From contig JAVBLO010000046.1 of assembly GCA_031553415.1 (NCBI GenBank), positions 70,900 through 134,899 of the forward strand: a stretch of 64,000 nt of DNA, given 5' to 3'. Positions within the stretch are counted from its first letter, which is position 1. Each line of letters opens with the position of its first letter. The notes below the pieces were generated by a model. The model had not been told where the DNA came from and made no database searches. It saw only the letters and a list, made by a program, of their open reading frames with translations. The DNA comes from JAIRVZ01 sp031553415 (GTDB lineage Bacteria > Bacteroidota > Bacteroidia > Bacteroidales > Azobacteroidaceae). The position numbers and the translations under genes are program-made. Below, piece by piece: positions 26,224-34,655 of the stretch.

Positions 26224-29200
26224 TTATTTAACACAACGAACCGATACCCAACCTTTACCATCCTCTTTTTGATTTTCACCTTCTATCTTACCACTTGTGC
26301 TTGCTCCGGATCTGAAGTGCTCATTTTTCAAGCCCCCGTTATTCCACCAATTTCCATAATCGTTTTCATTTGATAGTGTCCCGTTGTAATAATAGCCACC
26401 TTTAGCTTGTGTCCACCAAGTATGTGGAGGATTGATCGCTTGTAACGCTTTGAACTCACTTTGGAGAGGTAAGCGCCATCCCGAAGGACATGCAGTATTA
26501 CGATCGTCCCATGTATAATAGCCACCATGACCAGTTAATCTAGTTGTGGTACCTTCCACCGAATTACTTACCATCCAACATTGCATAGCTCCGCTTGTTC
26601 CGGTAGCATAACGATGTGTCAGATAGGTATGTGAATTGTATGTAAATGAACCTGTTGTTCCATTTTTTCCACAACCTGATAACGGATCAATTGCAACAGT
26701 TATTGTTTCCGAATAAGTAGCCACCGCATTGTTACCTGCACAAGCACCTGTTCCCGTAACAGTATATTTAATTGACGCACTACCTACACCAACGGCAGTC
26801 ACTAAACCGTTTTGGTCAACTGTAGCAACCGCATTATTCGTACTTGTCCATGTACCTCCCGTTGTGGCGATTGACAGCTGCATGGTATCATCTGGATTCA
26901 TCGAACTGCTTCCACTTGTTTTGGTAATTGTACCAACAGTTGGCGCCGTACCGACTGTTACAGTTACAGCTCTCAGGTTGGCTTGCGGAGTGGCGTCACA
27001 ACCGGAGGTACTGTAAAGACCCACATAGTAAGTTGTTGGTGCCGATAAAGTCGCAGTCTGGTAGGAAGCTCCCGTTCCCACTTCTTGGTATGAAGCGTTG
27101 AACCAGCGATAATTTTGTCCTGCAGAAGCACCGGATGCCGTAAGAGTTACTTGTCCCGATCCGCAGATGCTTTGTCCTGAGGCTGTCGGAGTACCTAAAT
27201 CAGAACACAGGCTGCCTCCCACCGTTAAGACAAAAGTCCTGCTTTCATCGGTACAACCCGAATTTCCAGCCGAAGCATAGAAAGAATAACTTCCGGGTAT
27301 GGATGGTGTTCCGGAGATTGTGATTGAAGTCGAATTTTGTCCGCTTATGGTTATTCCAGGAGCTGTCCCCGTAACATTAATCGGAGAAAGAGAAGTAAAT
27401 TGTACCGCAGTAATAGCGTTGTCTTTCATTACCGATTGAGTCAAAGCTCCTGTTGCATTAACCGCACGCCTGGAACAATCCGCACCTGCCTGTCTGTATG
27501 TAAAATCGGTATACAGTCCGTTACAAGGATTAGTCACCCTGACTGTTGCATAACGGGGAGAGGTAGAGGGATTAGCTGAAAAAAACACATAGAATACACC
27601 TAATTGATTGTTGCTTATCATCAATGTGGCATACGAATTACCGGAAATCAATGTTGGGATATATGCCGGATTTTGATTACAACGTATTTCCGAGTTTGGT
27701 GTTCCCGCAGGGGTTGAACCTCCTGTATCCGGGATGTCGGAAGCCGGATAGTTGCCGATACCTATATCTACATTAGATCCTTGTTGTTCAATCCTGTAAG
27801 TACTCGAAATGCTGCAATTGGTTGCTGATACAGTTACATTTACAAATCTTGACATTGAAAGATAATTCGGATCGAATATCAGTTTAAATGCACCTGTTGT
27901 TGCATTCATTATAACTGCCTTACACCATGATTGATCAGTAGAAACGCTGTAAACGGGATTCGGACATATTTCCGGGTTAGTCGAGGGTGTATATGGTCCT
28001 TGCTCGCCTCCCGGAGCGGGAACTGACGGATAAGAAGGATTCGGATCGATTCCGACATTCTGTCCGTTTTGAGTAATGGTAAAGTCACGAGTCATACCCG
28101 TACAGTTGTCTTTGACTCTTACCATCGCAAAACGGGGATAAATGCTTGTATTGGTATCGAATTTCACTTTGAATTGTCCGGTAGCAACATTCACAACCGT
28201 CAAATGAGCATATCCGTAACCGGTAACAAGCGATATCGAATAGGCGGCGGGAGATGCCGAACAGGTCGGACTTCCTTGCGGTAGCGCGGGAGTTGTTTCT
28301 CCTCCACCAGCCGGCAAATTGCTTCCCGTAGGATCCGGAGTAAGTACAATACTGCTTGCATCTTGAGTTACTTGGTATGATTTTGTACAAGTACCTTTGG
28401 TAATAGTAATTGTTACTGTCCGTGGAGTTAAGCCCGGATTCGACGAATACCTGAGCGAAAATACTCCTGTTGTGGGGTTGAACGTAACAATACACCAGCT
28501 TTGATTGCTTGTTATATTGTAATCCCCTGTACACTTGCTCAGGTCTGATTCCGGTGTATAAGGTCCCTTGTCTTCCCCTTCAGGTTTTACGTTAGGTTGA
28601 GACGGGTTAGGAAATACACCGATACTTGCTGCTTCTTGGGAAAATAAAAAGTCGTTAAATTCTGTTGTACAATTGTTGGTAACCCTTACTACTGCATAAC
28701 GGACATAAGCATTAGGGTTTGCATCAAAAGTCAAATAAAATTGACCCATGTTTTTTAGAGAAACGGAAAGTCCTGTGTAAGACAAATGAGCATAAGCGTT
28801 GCCGCTGATGATTTCCACTTTGTAACGGGGAGTTACAGTAGTACATTCCGGTTCATCGTGGGGAGCGAAAGGTCCTTTGGTGTCTCCTGCTTCAGGGAAA
28901 ACGGGGCTTCCGGGATCCTGCGGATTTTTATTGTCCGGATTGCTGGGATCAAAAGGATTATCGCCGTCTGAATTGGTTATATTGATCGAAGTTTCTCCTT
29001 GAACTTTTTTCCAATTATAACCGTCCCAGTAATAAATACCTTTTCCAGTAGTAGCATTGATATTGTATACAACCATTCCCGTTAATGAGAGATTGGTGTC
29101 TACATCAGAAGTGAAGTCGGAAAAGAAGCCTGTCCCCCCGGGAATTTTTGCTAAATCTACTATATTTACATTGGGTAAACGCAATCCGCCCACATATTCC

Positions 29201-29331
29201 GTTGGGGAATGCAAGTCCAGTACAGCGCCTTGCTCCGGTGCCGTACCACCTCCGATGCGTACTTGAGCATAAGTAGCGATCGTGGTTAGACTGAGTATGG
29301 CTAATAGCCACAATTTAATTTTTTGTCTCAT
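26224..29331 (-). CDS. Large exported BACON-repeat / Ig-like / FISUMP surface protein
   Basis: 1035 aa. Signal peptide (1-22, ending ATYAQ), then an N-terminal adhesin-type region with TGMVVYNINA and YYWDGYNWKKV. Five BACON-like repeats of about 70 residues follow (about 160-235, 265-325, 350-425, 453-520, 548-617), each with a conserved Cys pair and linkers rich in Pro and Gly. Repeats 2 and 4 carry QSWC; 1, 3 and 5 carry a SGNAYAHL- or TGYGYAHL-like motif, so two types alternate. Ig-like modules (about 620-790) and a Big_2 domain (STNNAVATVDQNGLVTAVG) precede a C-terminal FISUMP domain with QCWMVSNS, CPSGWRLPLQSEF and a final WVSVRCVK. It is the last gene of the surface operon and has no obvious T9SS tail. 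Confidence 0.82.
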   Translation of the reverse strand: MRQKIKLWLLAILSLTTIATYAQVRIGGGTAPEQGAVLDLHSPTEYVGGLRLPNVNIVDLAKIPGGTGFFSDFTSDVDTNLSLTGMVVYNINATTGKGIYYWDGYNWKKVQGETSINITNSDGDNPFDPSNPDNKNPQDPGSPVFPEAGDTKGPFAPHDEPECTTVTPRYKVEIISGNAYAHLSYTGLSVSLKNMGQFYLTFDANPNAYVRYAVVRVTNNCTTEFNDFLFSQEAASIGVFPNPSQPNVKPEGEDKGPYTPESDLSKCTGDYNITSNQSWCIVTFNPTTGVFSLRYSSNPGLTPRTVTITITKGTCTKSYQVTQDASSIVLTPDPTGSNLPAGGGETTPALPQGSPTCSASPAAYSISLVTGYGYAHLTVVNVATGQFKVKFDTNTSIYPRFAMVRVKDNCTGMTRDFTITQNGQNVGIDPNPSYPSVPAPGGEQGPYTPSTNPEICPNPVYSVSTDQSWCKAVIMNATTGAFKLIFDPNYLSMSRFVNVTVSATNCSISSTYRIEQQGSNVDIGIGNYPASDIPDTGGSTPAGTPNSEIRCNQNPAYIPTLISGNSYATLMISNNQLGVFYVFFSANPSTSPRYATVRVTNPCNGLYTDFTYRQAGADCSRRAVNATGALTQSVMKDNAITAVQFTSLSPINVTGTAPGITISGQNSTSITISGTPSIPGSYSFYASAGNSGCTDESRTFVLTVGGSLCSDLGTPTASGQSICGSGQVTLTASGASAGQNYRWFNASYQEVGTGASYQTATLSAPTTYYVGLYSTSGCDATPQANLRAVTVTVGTAPTVGTITKTSGSSSMNPDDTMQLSIATTGGTWTSTNNAVATVDQNGLVTAVGVGSASIKYTVTGTGACAGNNAVATYSETITVAIDPLSGCGKNGTTGSFTYNSHTYLTHRYATGTSGAMQCWMVSNSVEGTTTRLTGHGGYYTWDDRNTACPSGWRLPLQSEFKALQAINPPHTWWTQAKGGYYYNGTLSNENDYGNWWNNGGLKNEHFRSGASTSGKIEGENQKEDGKGWVSVRCVK

Positions 29332-29383
29332 GTTGTTTATAATTAGTTTTTAAGTGTATGTGACTTATTGGAAATAATTTCAA

Positions 29384-32203
29384 TTATTTTTTCAGGATGA
29401 CTTTTTGTGTCTTTACACCATTATCTGTGTAAATCTTCACTACAACAACCGTTTGTCCTTTTGGAACCGGTAGTGAAACCATTGTGCTGTTTATATTTTC
29501 TTCTACTCCTATACTCTGTCCCTGGAGGTTGAATATTTCCATCTTCCGGAGAGTATCGCCATTGACAAAAATAACATCATCCTGGGTGTATACCGACAAT
29601 TGTTCATTACCTGCATAGCCGAATCCTGAAGCGGCTTTGACTATGCGAAGGGCAAACCGTCCTTCAATGTTACCGGTACCATTAGTAAACTCATATTCCG
29701 AGTTTTCCCTCAGGTTTTGAGTACTGCTCATACGGTCTATCAGATAAAGACTGTAATTCCCATTGAAATTTTCTTCCCCCGTGATGACAAATTTCAACTT
29801 CCCTTTTACCGTTGTTGAAATCCCCAGTTCGATGTCTTCACTTAAATCTCCGACTGAGTTAATGGAAGCAGCTTTACCGTCAACAACAGAATATAAAATG
29901 GCTGACTGTATTCTCTTATCCGGAAAGAGTGTCCAGGCATCTTCACCTACAACAAAATTGTTTGATGCTTTATTGTCGTAACGGATCGCTATTCCGCTGT
30001 TGAAGTCTCCATTACGGTAAACATCAACCTTGAGAACATTTTCGGTTATTTCCTGGCTTAGTGAAGATTTCAGGACATTTTTGTCTTCGACATCCTCCAT
30101 TGCAGGGGAAAACCTGAGTGTAGACATCGGGAATTCGGGACTCACCTTTTCCACGAAGAAAGATTGCATCGGGGCGATTGTAGGCCCGGCTCCTTCAATT
30201 CCCAACGGATTAGAAGTTCCCAGATATTTTTCCGAAGAGAGAATATAGGAAGCAAACGAAGTATTATTAGTCCAGAGATAAAACTTGTTGGTAATCTCCG
30301 AGCTGTTGGCATTATAAAAGTCGGACAGTTTCAGGTGCGACATGAATGGATTTCCGACAATGAGTGAAGAGAATGCTTCATCTGCATTATCAATCGCCAC
30401 GTCAAATATACCGTCTCCGTTTGCAGCGTTGTACACTGATTCATATGTGAAATGTCCCTTGTTTCCACGTTCAAGCTCAGGAGTCTTTTCTCCTGTTTGT
30501 TTTCCGTCCCAGTCGAAATAAACGTACTCGGTCGAATCTTTCGGGAAAGTGAATGTCCAGTTACCGCTGGTTTTATTTCCTTCATCTATCCACGATGCAA
30601 ATCCTTTGCCTACGGGTAGTGGAACACTCAATGTATTGAACGGATTTGACCAGAATCCCTGCGATTTGGCAGCCTGTGTTTCAGGATTTTGAGCCTGATA
30701 CTGCATCATGTAAACCGAAGGATTCAGTCTTTCGGAAGCGGCAGAAAGAAAATAATCGCCCGAATACATATCCCGAAGCGGAGCCGAAAGCATATACCAG
30801 CGGTTGTCGGGTAGGGTGAGGTCTACTTTTGCATCATCATAATCGAGCAGGTAAGTATGTGCAACCTGTCCTCCGAATTCAAAATAGATGGTACCGCATT
30901 TGGCATTCATGGCAGCTGTAAGAACAGGATAAGCTGGAGCTCCGGCTGGAATAGTTACATAAGTACATTTACCGGGAACGGTATTTACATCCCAGTTGGC
31001 AGGATTATTCCAGTTATTGGCATCGCCTGAAACTGTTCCCAACCATTTGGCGGTAGAGGGACATATTACGGAATAAGCCTGTTTGAAAGTAAATTCCTGG
31101 CTGCTGCCACAGTCATTGGTTATCTTAACCGTTGCAAAACGTGGAAGATTGGAAGTGTTTTCCGTGAAAGTTACCGTTATGGCTCCTGTTACATCGTCAA
31201 AATTAACATTCGAAATATATGACGGTTGAGTTGAAGGAACGAAAGCATAAGTATAAGGATTTTCCGTAGCACATTCGGGATCATCATCCGGAGTGGCTGG
31301 ATCTGTTGTTCCACCACCAGGTACTACTGCTTTGGGTTCCTGAACAAACCTGAAAATCTGAGGATTGTTACATTTGTTTGTAACTTTTACAATAGCAGTT
31401 CTCGGAGCTGTTGTCGTATTGGCCGAAAATGTCAGAGTAACAACCCCGGTTGTAGCATTAAACGTAACATTAGTTACATAAGATGGCTGAATTCCTGCAA
31501 AAGCATAAGTATATGGGTTGCCTGTAGTACAGAATGTATCATCGGTAGGCGTTCCTGAATCTTTCGGACCACCCGATTCAGGGACTGTTACTTCAATGTC
31601 GGGCAGGTTGGGGGTTGGTATGGAATATTCGGTAACCGACCAAGAGAAACCAAGCTGCATAATTCCAAATCCGTTTCCCCAAATACTGGATCGATTTTTA
31701 ATGGGATAATTGTTGAAATCGCGCGGAACAATTTTGGTTGCGTTTGTGAGAGTGCCTGTGGCAGGTATGGCTACTTCCAATACCGCAACATAATCTGTAG
31801 TTCCGAATTCTTTGCTGTTTCCCTCATTCTTGTTTTTTCTTACCAAATTGATTTGTAAAAAAGGGTCTGTATATCCGGGCATTACACTCGTCATCGTGTA
31901 ACTTAAATCTCCGACTGCTGTTACTGCTTCCGGTTTTATTGTTATAATCGCAGCGCCAGTGTTAAGTGTCACTCCGTTTTCCGGATTAATATTAAAACGG
32001 ATGTTTGAAGAGTTAAAGTCTCCATCAATGGTTCCGGGAACATAGTATTGATTCCCTTTCAATTCCAACGTAAATTTCAACATACCTGTTTCAAATTTCA
32101 CATTGGTCAACCGGGCATCCATCATCACTTCCTGAGAGCGGGAAATGAACGAAACCATCAATAAGATGCCTAAAAATAAGTATTGTTTGATTGTTTTTTT
32201 CAT
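29384..32203 (-). CDS. T9SS-type exported surface protein with two BACON-like repeats
   Basis: 939 aa. The signal peptide ends near FISRSQE. A cohesin-like N-terminal beta domain (about 25-200) is followed by two BACON-like repeats (about 225-375) with PRTAIVKVTNKC and PRFATVKITNDC, the same repeat family as in the downstream neighbour. A long beta-rich middle (WYMLSAPLRDMYSGDYFL, FVEKVSPEFPM) leads to a C-terminal domain with KMEIFNLQGQSIG and a final VKTQKVILKK, which resembles T9SS (Por) sorting tails. It is expected to be exported to the cell surface. It lies 12 bp from its upstream neighbour and 52 bp from the downstream gene, so is part of one operon. Confidence 0.8.
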   Translation of the reverse strand: MKKTIKQYLFLGILLMVSFISRSQEVMMDARLTNVKFETGMLKFTLELKGNQYYVPGTIDGDFNSSNIRFNINPENGVTLNTGAAIITIKPEAVTAVGDLSYTMTSVMPGYTDPFLQINLVRKNKNEGNSKEFGTTDYVAVLEVAIPATGTLTNATKIVPRDFNNYPIKNRSSIWGNGFGIMQLGFSWSVTEYSIPTPNLPDIEVTVPESGGPKDSGTPTDDTFCTTGNPYTYAFAGIQPSYVTNVTFNATTGVVTLTFSANTTTAPRTAIVKVTNKCNNPQIFRFVQEPKAVVPGGGTTDPATPDDDPECATENPYTYAFVPSTQPSYISNVNFDDVTGAITVTFTENTSNLPRFATVKITNDCGSSQEFTFKQAYSVICPSTAKWLGTVSGDANNWNNPANWDVNTVPGKCTYVTIPAGAPAYPVLTAAMNAKCGTIYFEFGGQVAHTYLLDYDDAKVDLTLPDNRWYMLSAPLRDMYSGDYFLSAASERLNPSVYMMQYQAQNPETQAAKSQGFWSNPFNTLSVPLPVGKGFASWIDEGNKTSGNWTFTFPKDSTEYVYFDWDGKQTGEKTPELERGNKGHFTYESVYNAANGDGIFDVAIDNADEAFSSLIVGNPFMSHLKLSDFYNANSSEITNKFYLWTNNTSFASYILSSEKYLGTSNPLGIEGAGPTIAPMQSFFVEKVSPEFPMSTLRFSPAMEDVEDKNVLKSSLSQEITENVLKVDVYRNGDFNSGIAIRYDNKASNNFVVGEDAWTLFPDKRIQSAILYSVVDGKAASINSVGDLSEDIELGISTTVKGKLKFVITGEENFNGNYSLYLIDRMSSTQNLRENSEYEFTNGTGNIEGRFALRIVKAASGFGYAGNEQLSVYTQDDVIFVNGDTLRKMEIFNLQGQSIGVEENINSTMVSLPVPKGQTVVVVKIYTDNGVKTQKVILKK

Positions 32204-32215
32204 TTTTTCATTTTT

Positions 32216-34321
32216 TTATTCGAAATAAAATAGGGCGGAATACAATGATTGGGAATAAGCATTGATAACAATTGTATAATCCGTACTGTCAACGTAACCG
32301 TCCATGTTTATATCCGTATTTATGTATTTATCATATTCATTATTTTTATAATCGTTATAGGAACTTGTTCTGTCCGTGCTGTCGACATACCCGTCCTTAT
32401 TCACATCTCCGGCTCTCAAGCAATAAACTCCGTTTTTCAGAACCAGAAAATCAGGATCAGTAGCCAATTCGATTTTAGGCGCTTGTGTTAAAGCGGAAGA
32501 AAAATCGTAAGTTATATTTCCCGTGAATGAAGAAATTTCCTTGCTCATTACGGCCAAATGACAACGGTGTTTGACTACAATGCGAACAGGTCCAGAAATA
32601 GGATTGAAAGAAGGTATTTGCCCGTTTTCGTCGACAACAGTTCCGTCCGGCCTTAACAACAAGGCTTTACTTTGAGATACAGTTCGTGTATAGTTTCCCA
32701 TATTCACGCTTGACCAGATTTCGACTTTAATCCAATCCACTATCTTTCCCGCAGGACCGGATACGTTTGAATATTGACTGTATGTCGTCCCCAATCCGTA
32801 CGGATCATTTACCGGATAAGGCGTTTGATCATAATAACTGTAAACGGCATCGTGGGTTTGCAGGTAGTTGCTCATCGTCTTAGTTCCGATCATCAGTCCT
32901 TCGAGGAATAGCGTCAGTTGTAGTTTCACTTTATCTATTCCATCATAGGCACCTATACAAGGAGGCGAAAGTCTTGTTTCACCGCGTTGGTCTTTTTCGA
33001 GCCCGTCGGTTCTGCCCGAATTTCCCGCATAATCGGGATTTCCTTCCTGGAAAGCGGGATTGTTAGCAATATCAAGAAGCTTGTGTGTTTTTGTATCCCC
33101 GCCATTGTATTCCAGGTCACCCAAATCGGTTAAGGCATCAAATCCAACACCGGTTCCGGTTGTAGAACCATTGAACAGGTCGCTACCTACAATGGTATAT
33201 TCCGGAACATCTCCTCCGGCGGAAACTTTTCCAAGTATTCCGTTAGGTGTAGTAATGTTTGTGTTGGGAACCGTAGTGCCAAAATCACCTATGCCATAAA
33301 GTGCGAGGTCTTTATCATTTCCCGAAACAAGGGTGTTGTCGAGTTTCAACCTCCCGTTCGAACTGTTACTATCACCTTCAAACAAAAGGGATACTCCTGC
33401 GGTATTATCGGTCAAGGTCGAAGAGATAATACTCATGGTCGAATTCTCCCTGACGGTAACTGCGCCTAATCCGGGATTATCTGCTTCATTACCGCTGATG
33501 GTTGAATTGACAATATTACCTGTTGAATTTTCTATGAGGATGGCCGGAGTTCCGTTGCCTGTCAGTGTATTATCCGAAATAAGAGAGTTGATAATTTCCA
33601 AAGTCCCGTTTTCAACCCATACCGGAGCCGAAGTATTCATTCCCGCTCCGTCCATATCATTTCCGCTGATATCACTGTTTTGAATAGTACAGCTTCCTTC
33701 AACCTGGTGTATGACTGCACCTTCTACGCTACCTACATAAGCGCCTCCCGAAGAAACCAAGTTTTCCGTAATTTTACAGGAAACCAGTTCCAGACCGGAT
33801 TTTTCACTCAATATGGTAGCCTTCTGGCTGCCTGTAATGGCGATTCCATTCAGTACCACAGCGCTGGTAGAGGATAGGATTCTGTTTTGTGCATCTATGA
33901 GTACATAAACAGTACCATTCCCATTGAAAATGGTCGAAGGACATAATTCACCCATAGAATCTTTCAGCTTCCTGTCGGTTTCCGCATGGACGCTTCCGGA
34001 AAGACCTGATTTGTAACTCCCAACCAGTTGTACACCGGGACGCAACCTGAACGTTTTCTTCCCCTGGTCTGCAGGGGTTGATCCCGTATTGTCCAATTGT
34101 GGGGAATAAGTTCCCTCCGAGAGGTAAAAAATATCTCCTGACAAAGCTGTAACCAGTTTCAGGGAAAATTCAGCAGTTCCCATGGCTGTTGTCCAGCTTG
34201 AGCCGCTCTTACTTCCCTCTCCCGATGGAGTGACAAAATAAGAAGCTCCCCACAGGTTTGCGGAAAATATACCCAACATCAAGGATATGTAAATTTTCAA
34301 TTTAGTCATCTTATTTTTCAT
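32216..34321 (-). CDS. Exported beta-helix protein with dockerin/EF-hand-like C-terminus
   Basis: 701 aa. The signal peptide covers IYISLMLGIFSANLWGA. A right-handed parallel beta-helix (about 30-430) shows repeating SLISDNTLTGNG, STISGNEADNPG and NTLVSGNDKD turns, the choice-of-anchor Q type seen in pectate-lyase-like surface proteins. The C-terminus has two calcium-loop units GDVNKDGYVDSTD and DINMDGYVDSTD, dockerin-like, followed by the very end ALFYFE. No catalytic lyase motif was recognised, so binding or adhesion is more likely than catalysis. Its start overlaps the end of the small upstream gene by 11 bp. Confidence 0.8.
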   Translation of the reverse strand: MKNKMTKLKIYISLMLGIFSANLWGASYFVTPSGEGSKSGSSWTTAMGTAEFSLKLVTALSGDIFYLSEGTYSPQLDNTGSTPADQGKKTFRLRPGVQLVGSYKSGLSGSVHAETDRKLKDSMGELCPSTIFNGNGTVYVLIDAQNRILSSTSAVVLNGIAITGSQKATILSEKSGLELVSCKITENLVSSGGAYVGSVEGAVIHQVEGSCTIQNSDISGNDMDGAGMNTSAPVWVENGTLEIINSLISDNTLTGNGTPAILIENSTGNIVNSTISGNEADNPGLGAVTVRENSTMSIISSTLTDNTAGVSLLFEGDSNSSNGRLKLDNTLVSGNDKDLALYGIGDFGTTVPNTNITTPNGILGKVSAGGDVPEYTIVGSDLFNGSTTGTGVGFDALTDLGDLEYNGGDTKTHKLLDIANNPAFQEGNPDYAGNSGRTDGLEKDQRGETRLSPPCIGAYDGIDKVKLQLTLFLEGLMIGTKTMSNYLQTHDAVYSYYDQTPYPVNDPYGLGTTYSQYSNVSGPAGKIVDWIKVEIWSSVNMGNYTRTVSQSKALLLRPDGTVVDENGQIPSFNPISGPVRIVVKHRCHLAVMSKEISSFTGNITYDFSSALTQAPKIELATDPDFLVLKNGVYCLRAGDVNKDGYVDSTDRTSSYNDYKNNEYDKYINTDINMDGYVDSTDYTIVINAYSQSLYSALFYFE

Positions 34322-34655
34322 TTTTTACATTTCGTTTTTCATTTAAAATCTTTCCCGTCACACAATAGATGGATGCCAGTATGACAATTATCAGTAGCCC
34401 ATCAATAACAGGCAGCCCCAAAGGGTTTCCCTCGAATCCCGGAGGAGCGGCGCGCAACTGTTCCCTTGAACCGGATACTATTGGCAGTTCTTGTGTAGAT
34501 TCGGAAGGCAGGGTGCTGTTGAATACTTCAGTAGCATTCTCCTGGGAAAGGAAAGGTTCCCTGGTATAGGTTTGCTGTGAATAAGCTTGTGGAATCACAA
34601 CTCCAACCAACATCCCTGCCAATACTATCTTTTTTATCATTTTGATTATTTTCAT
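34311..34655 (-). CDS. Small exported protein with C-terminal membrane segment
   Basis: 114 aa, not recognised by name. The N-terminus is a signal peptide (IVLAGMLVGVVIPQAYSQ). A polar Ser/Glu/Pro-rich middle of about 55 residues leads to GNPLGLPVIDGLLIIVILAS, a single C-terminal hydrophobic helix, then a basic tail KILNEKRNVKNEK. The layout (signal, short polar linker, Gly/Pro motif, helix, basic tail) resembles sortase-like or CTERM sorting signals, but no processing enzyme is seen. It overlaps the upstream T9SS gene by 1 bp and the downstream gene by 11 bp, so translation is probably coupled. The basic end resembles codons supplied by intergenic repeats elsewhere in this window. Confidence 0.65.
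   Translation of the reverse strand: MKIIKMIKKIVLAGMLVGVVIPQAYSQQTYTREPFLSQENATEVFNSTLPSESTQELPIVSGSREQLRAAPPGFEGNPLGLPVIDGLLIIVILASIYCVTGKILNEKRNVKNEK

Noticed and set aside
18212..29331. Diversity-generating retroelement (four-helix-bundle Avd-like gene and FISUMP/lectin-like target)
   Set aside because: No reverse transcriptase or template repeat is present; the four-helix-bundle ORF is a truncated IVS-type member, and it is 8 kb away and unrelated in orientation.
32216..34321. Pectate lyase acting with the uronate cluster
   Set aside because: The beta-helix lacks recognisable lyase catalytic motifs, ends in dockerin-like loops, and belongs to the surface operon rather than to the pectin genes.
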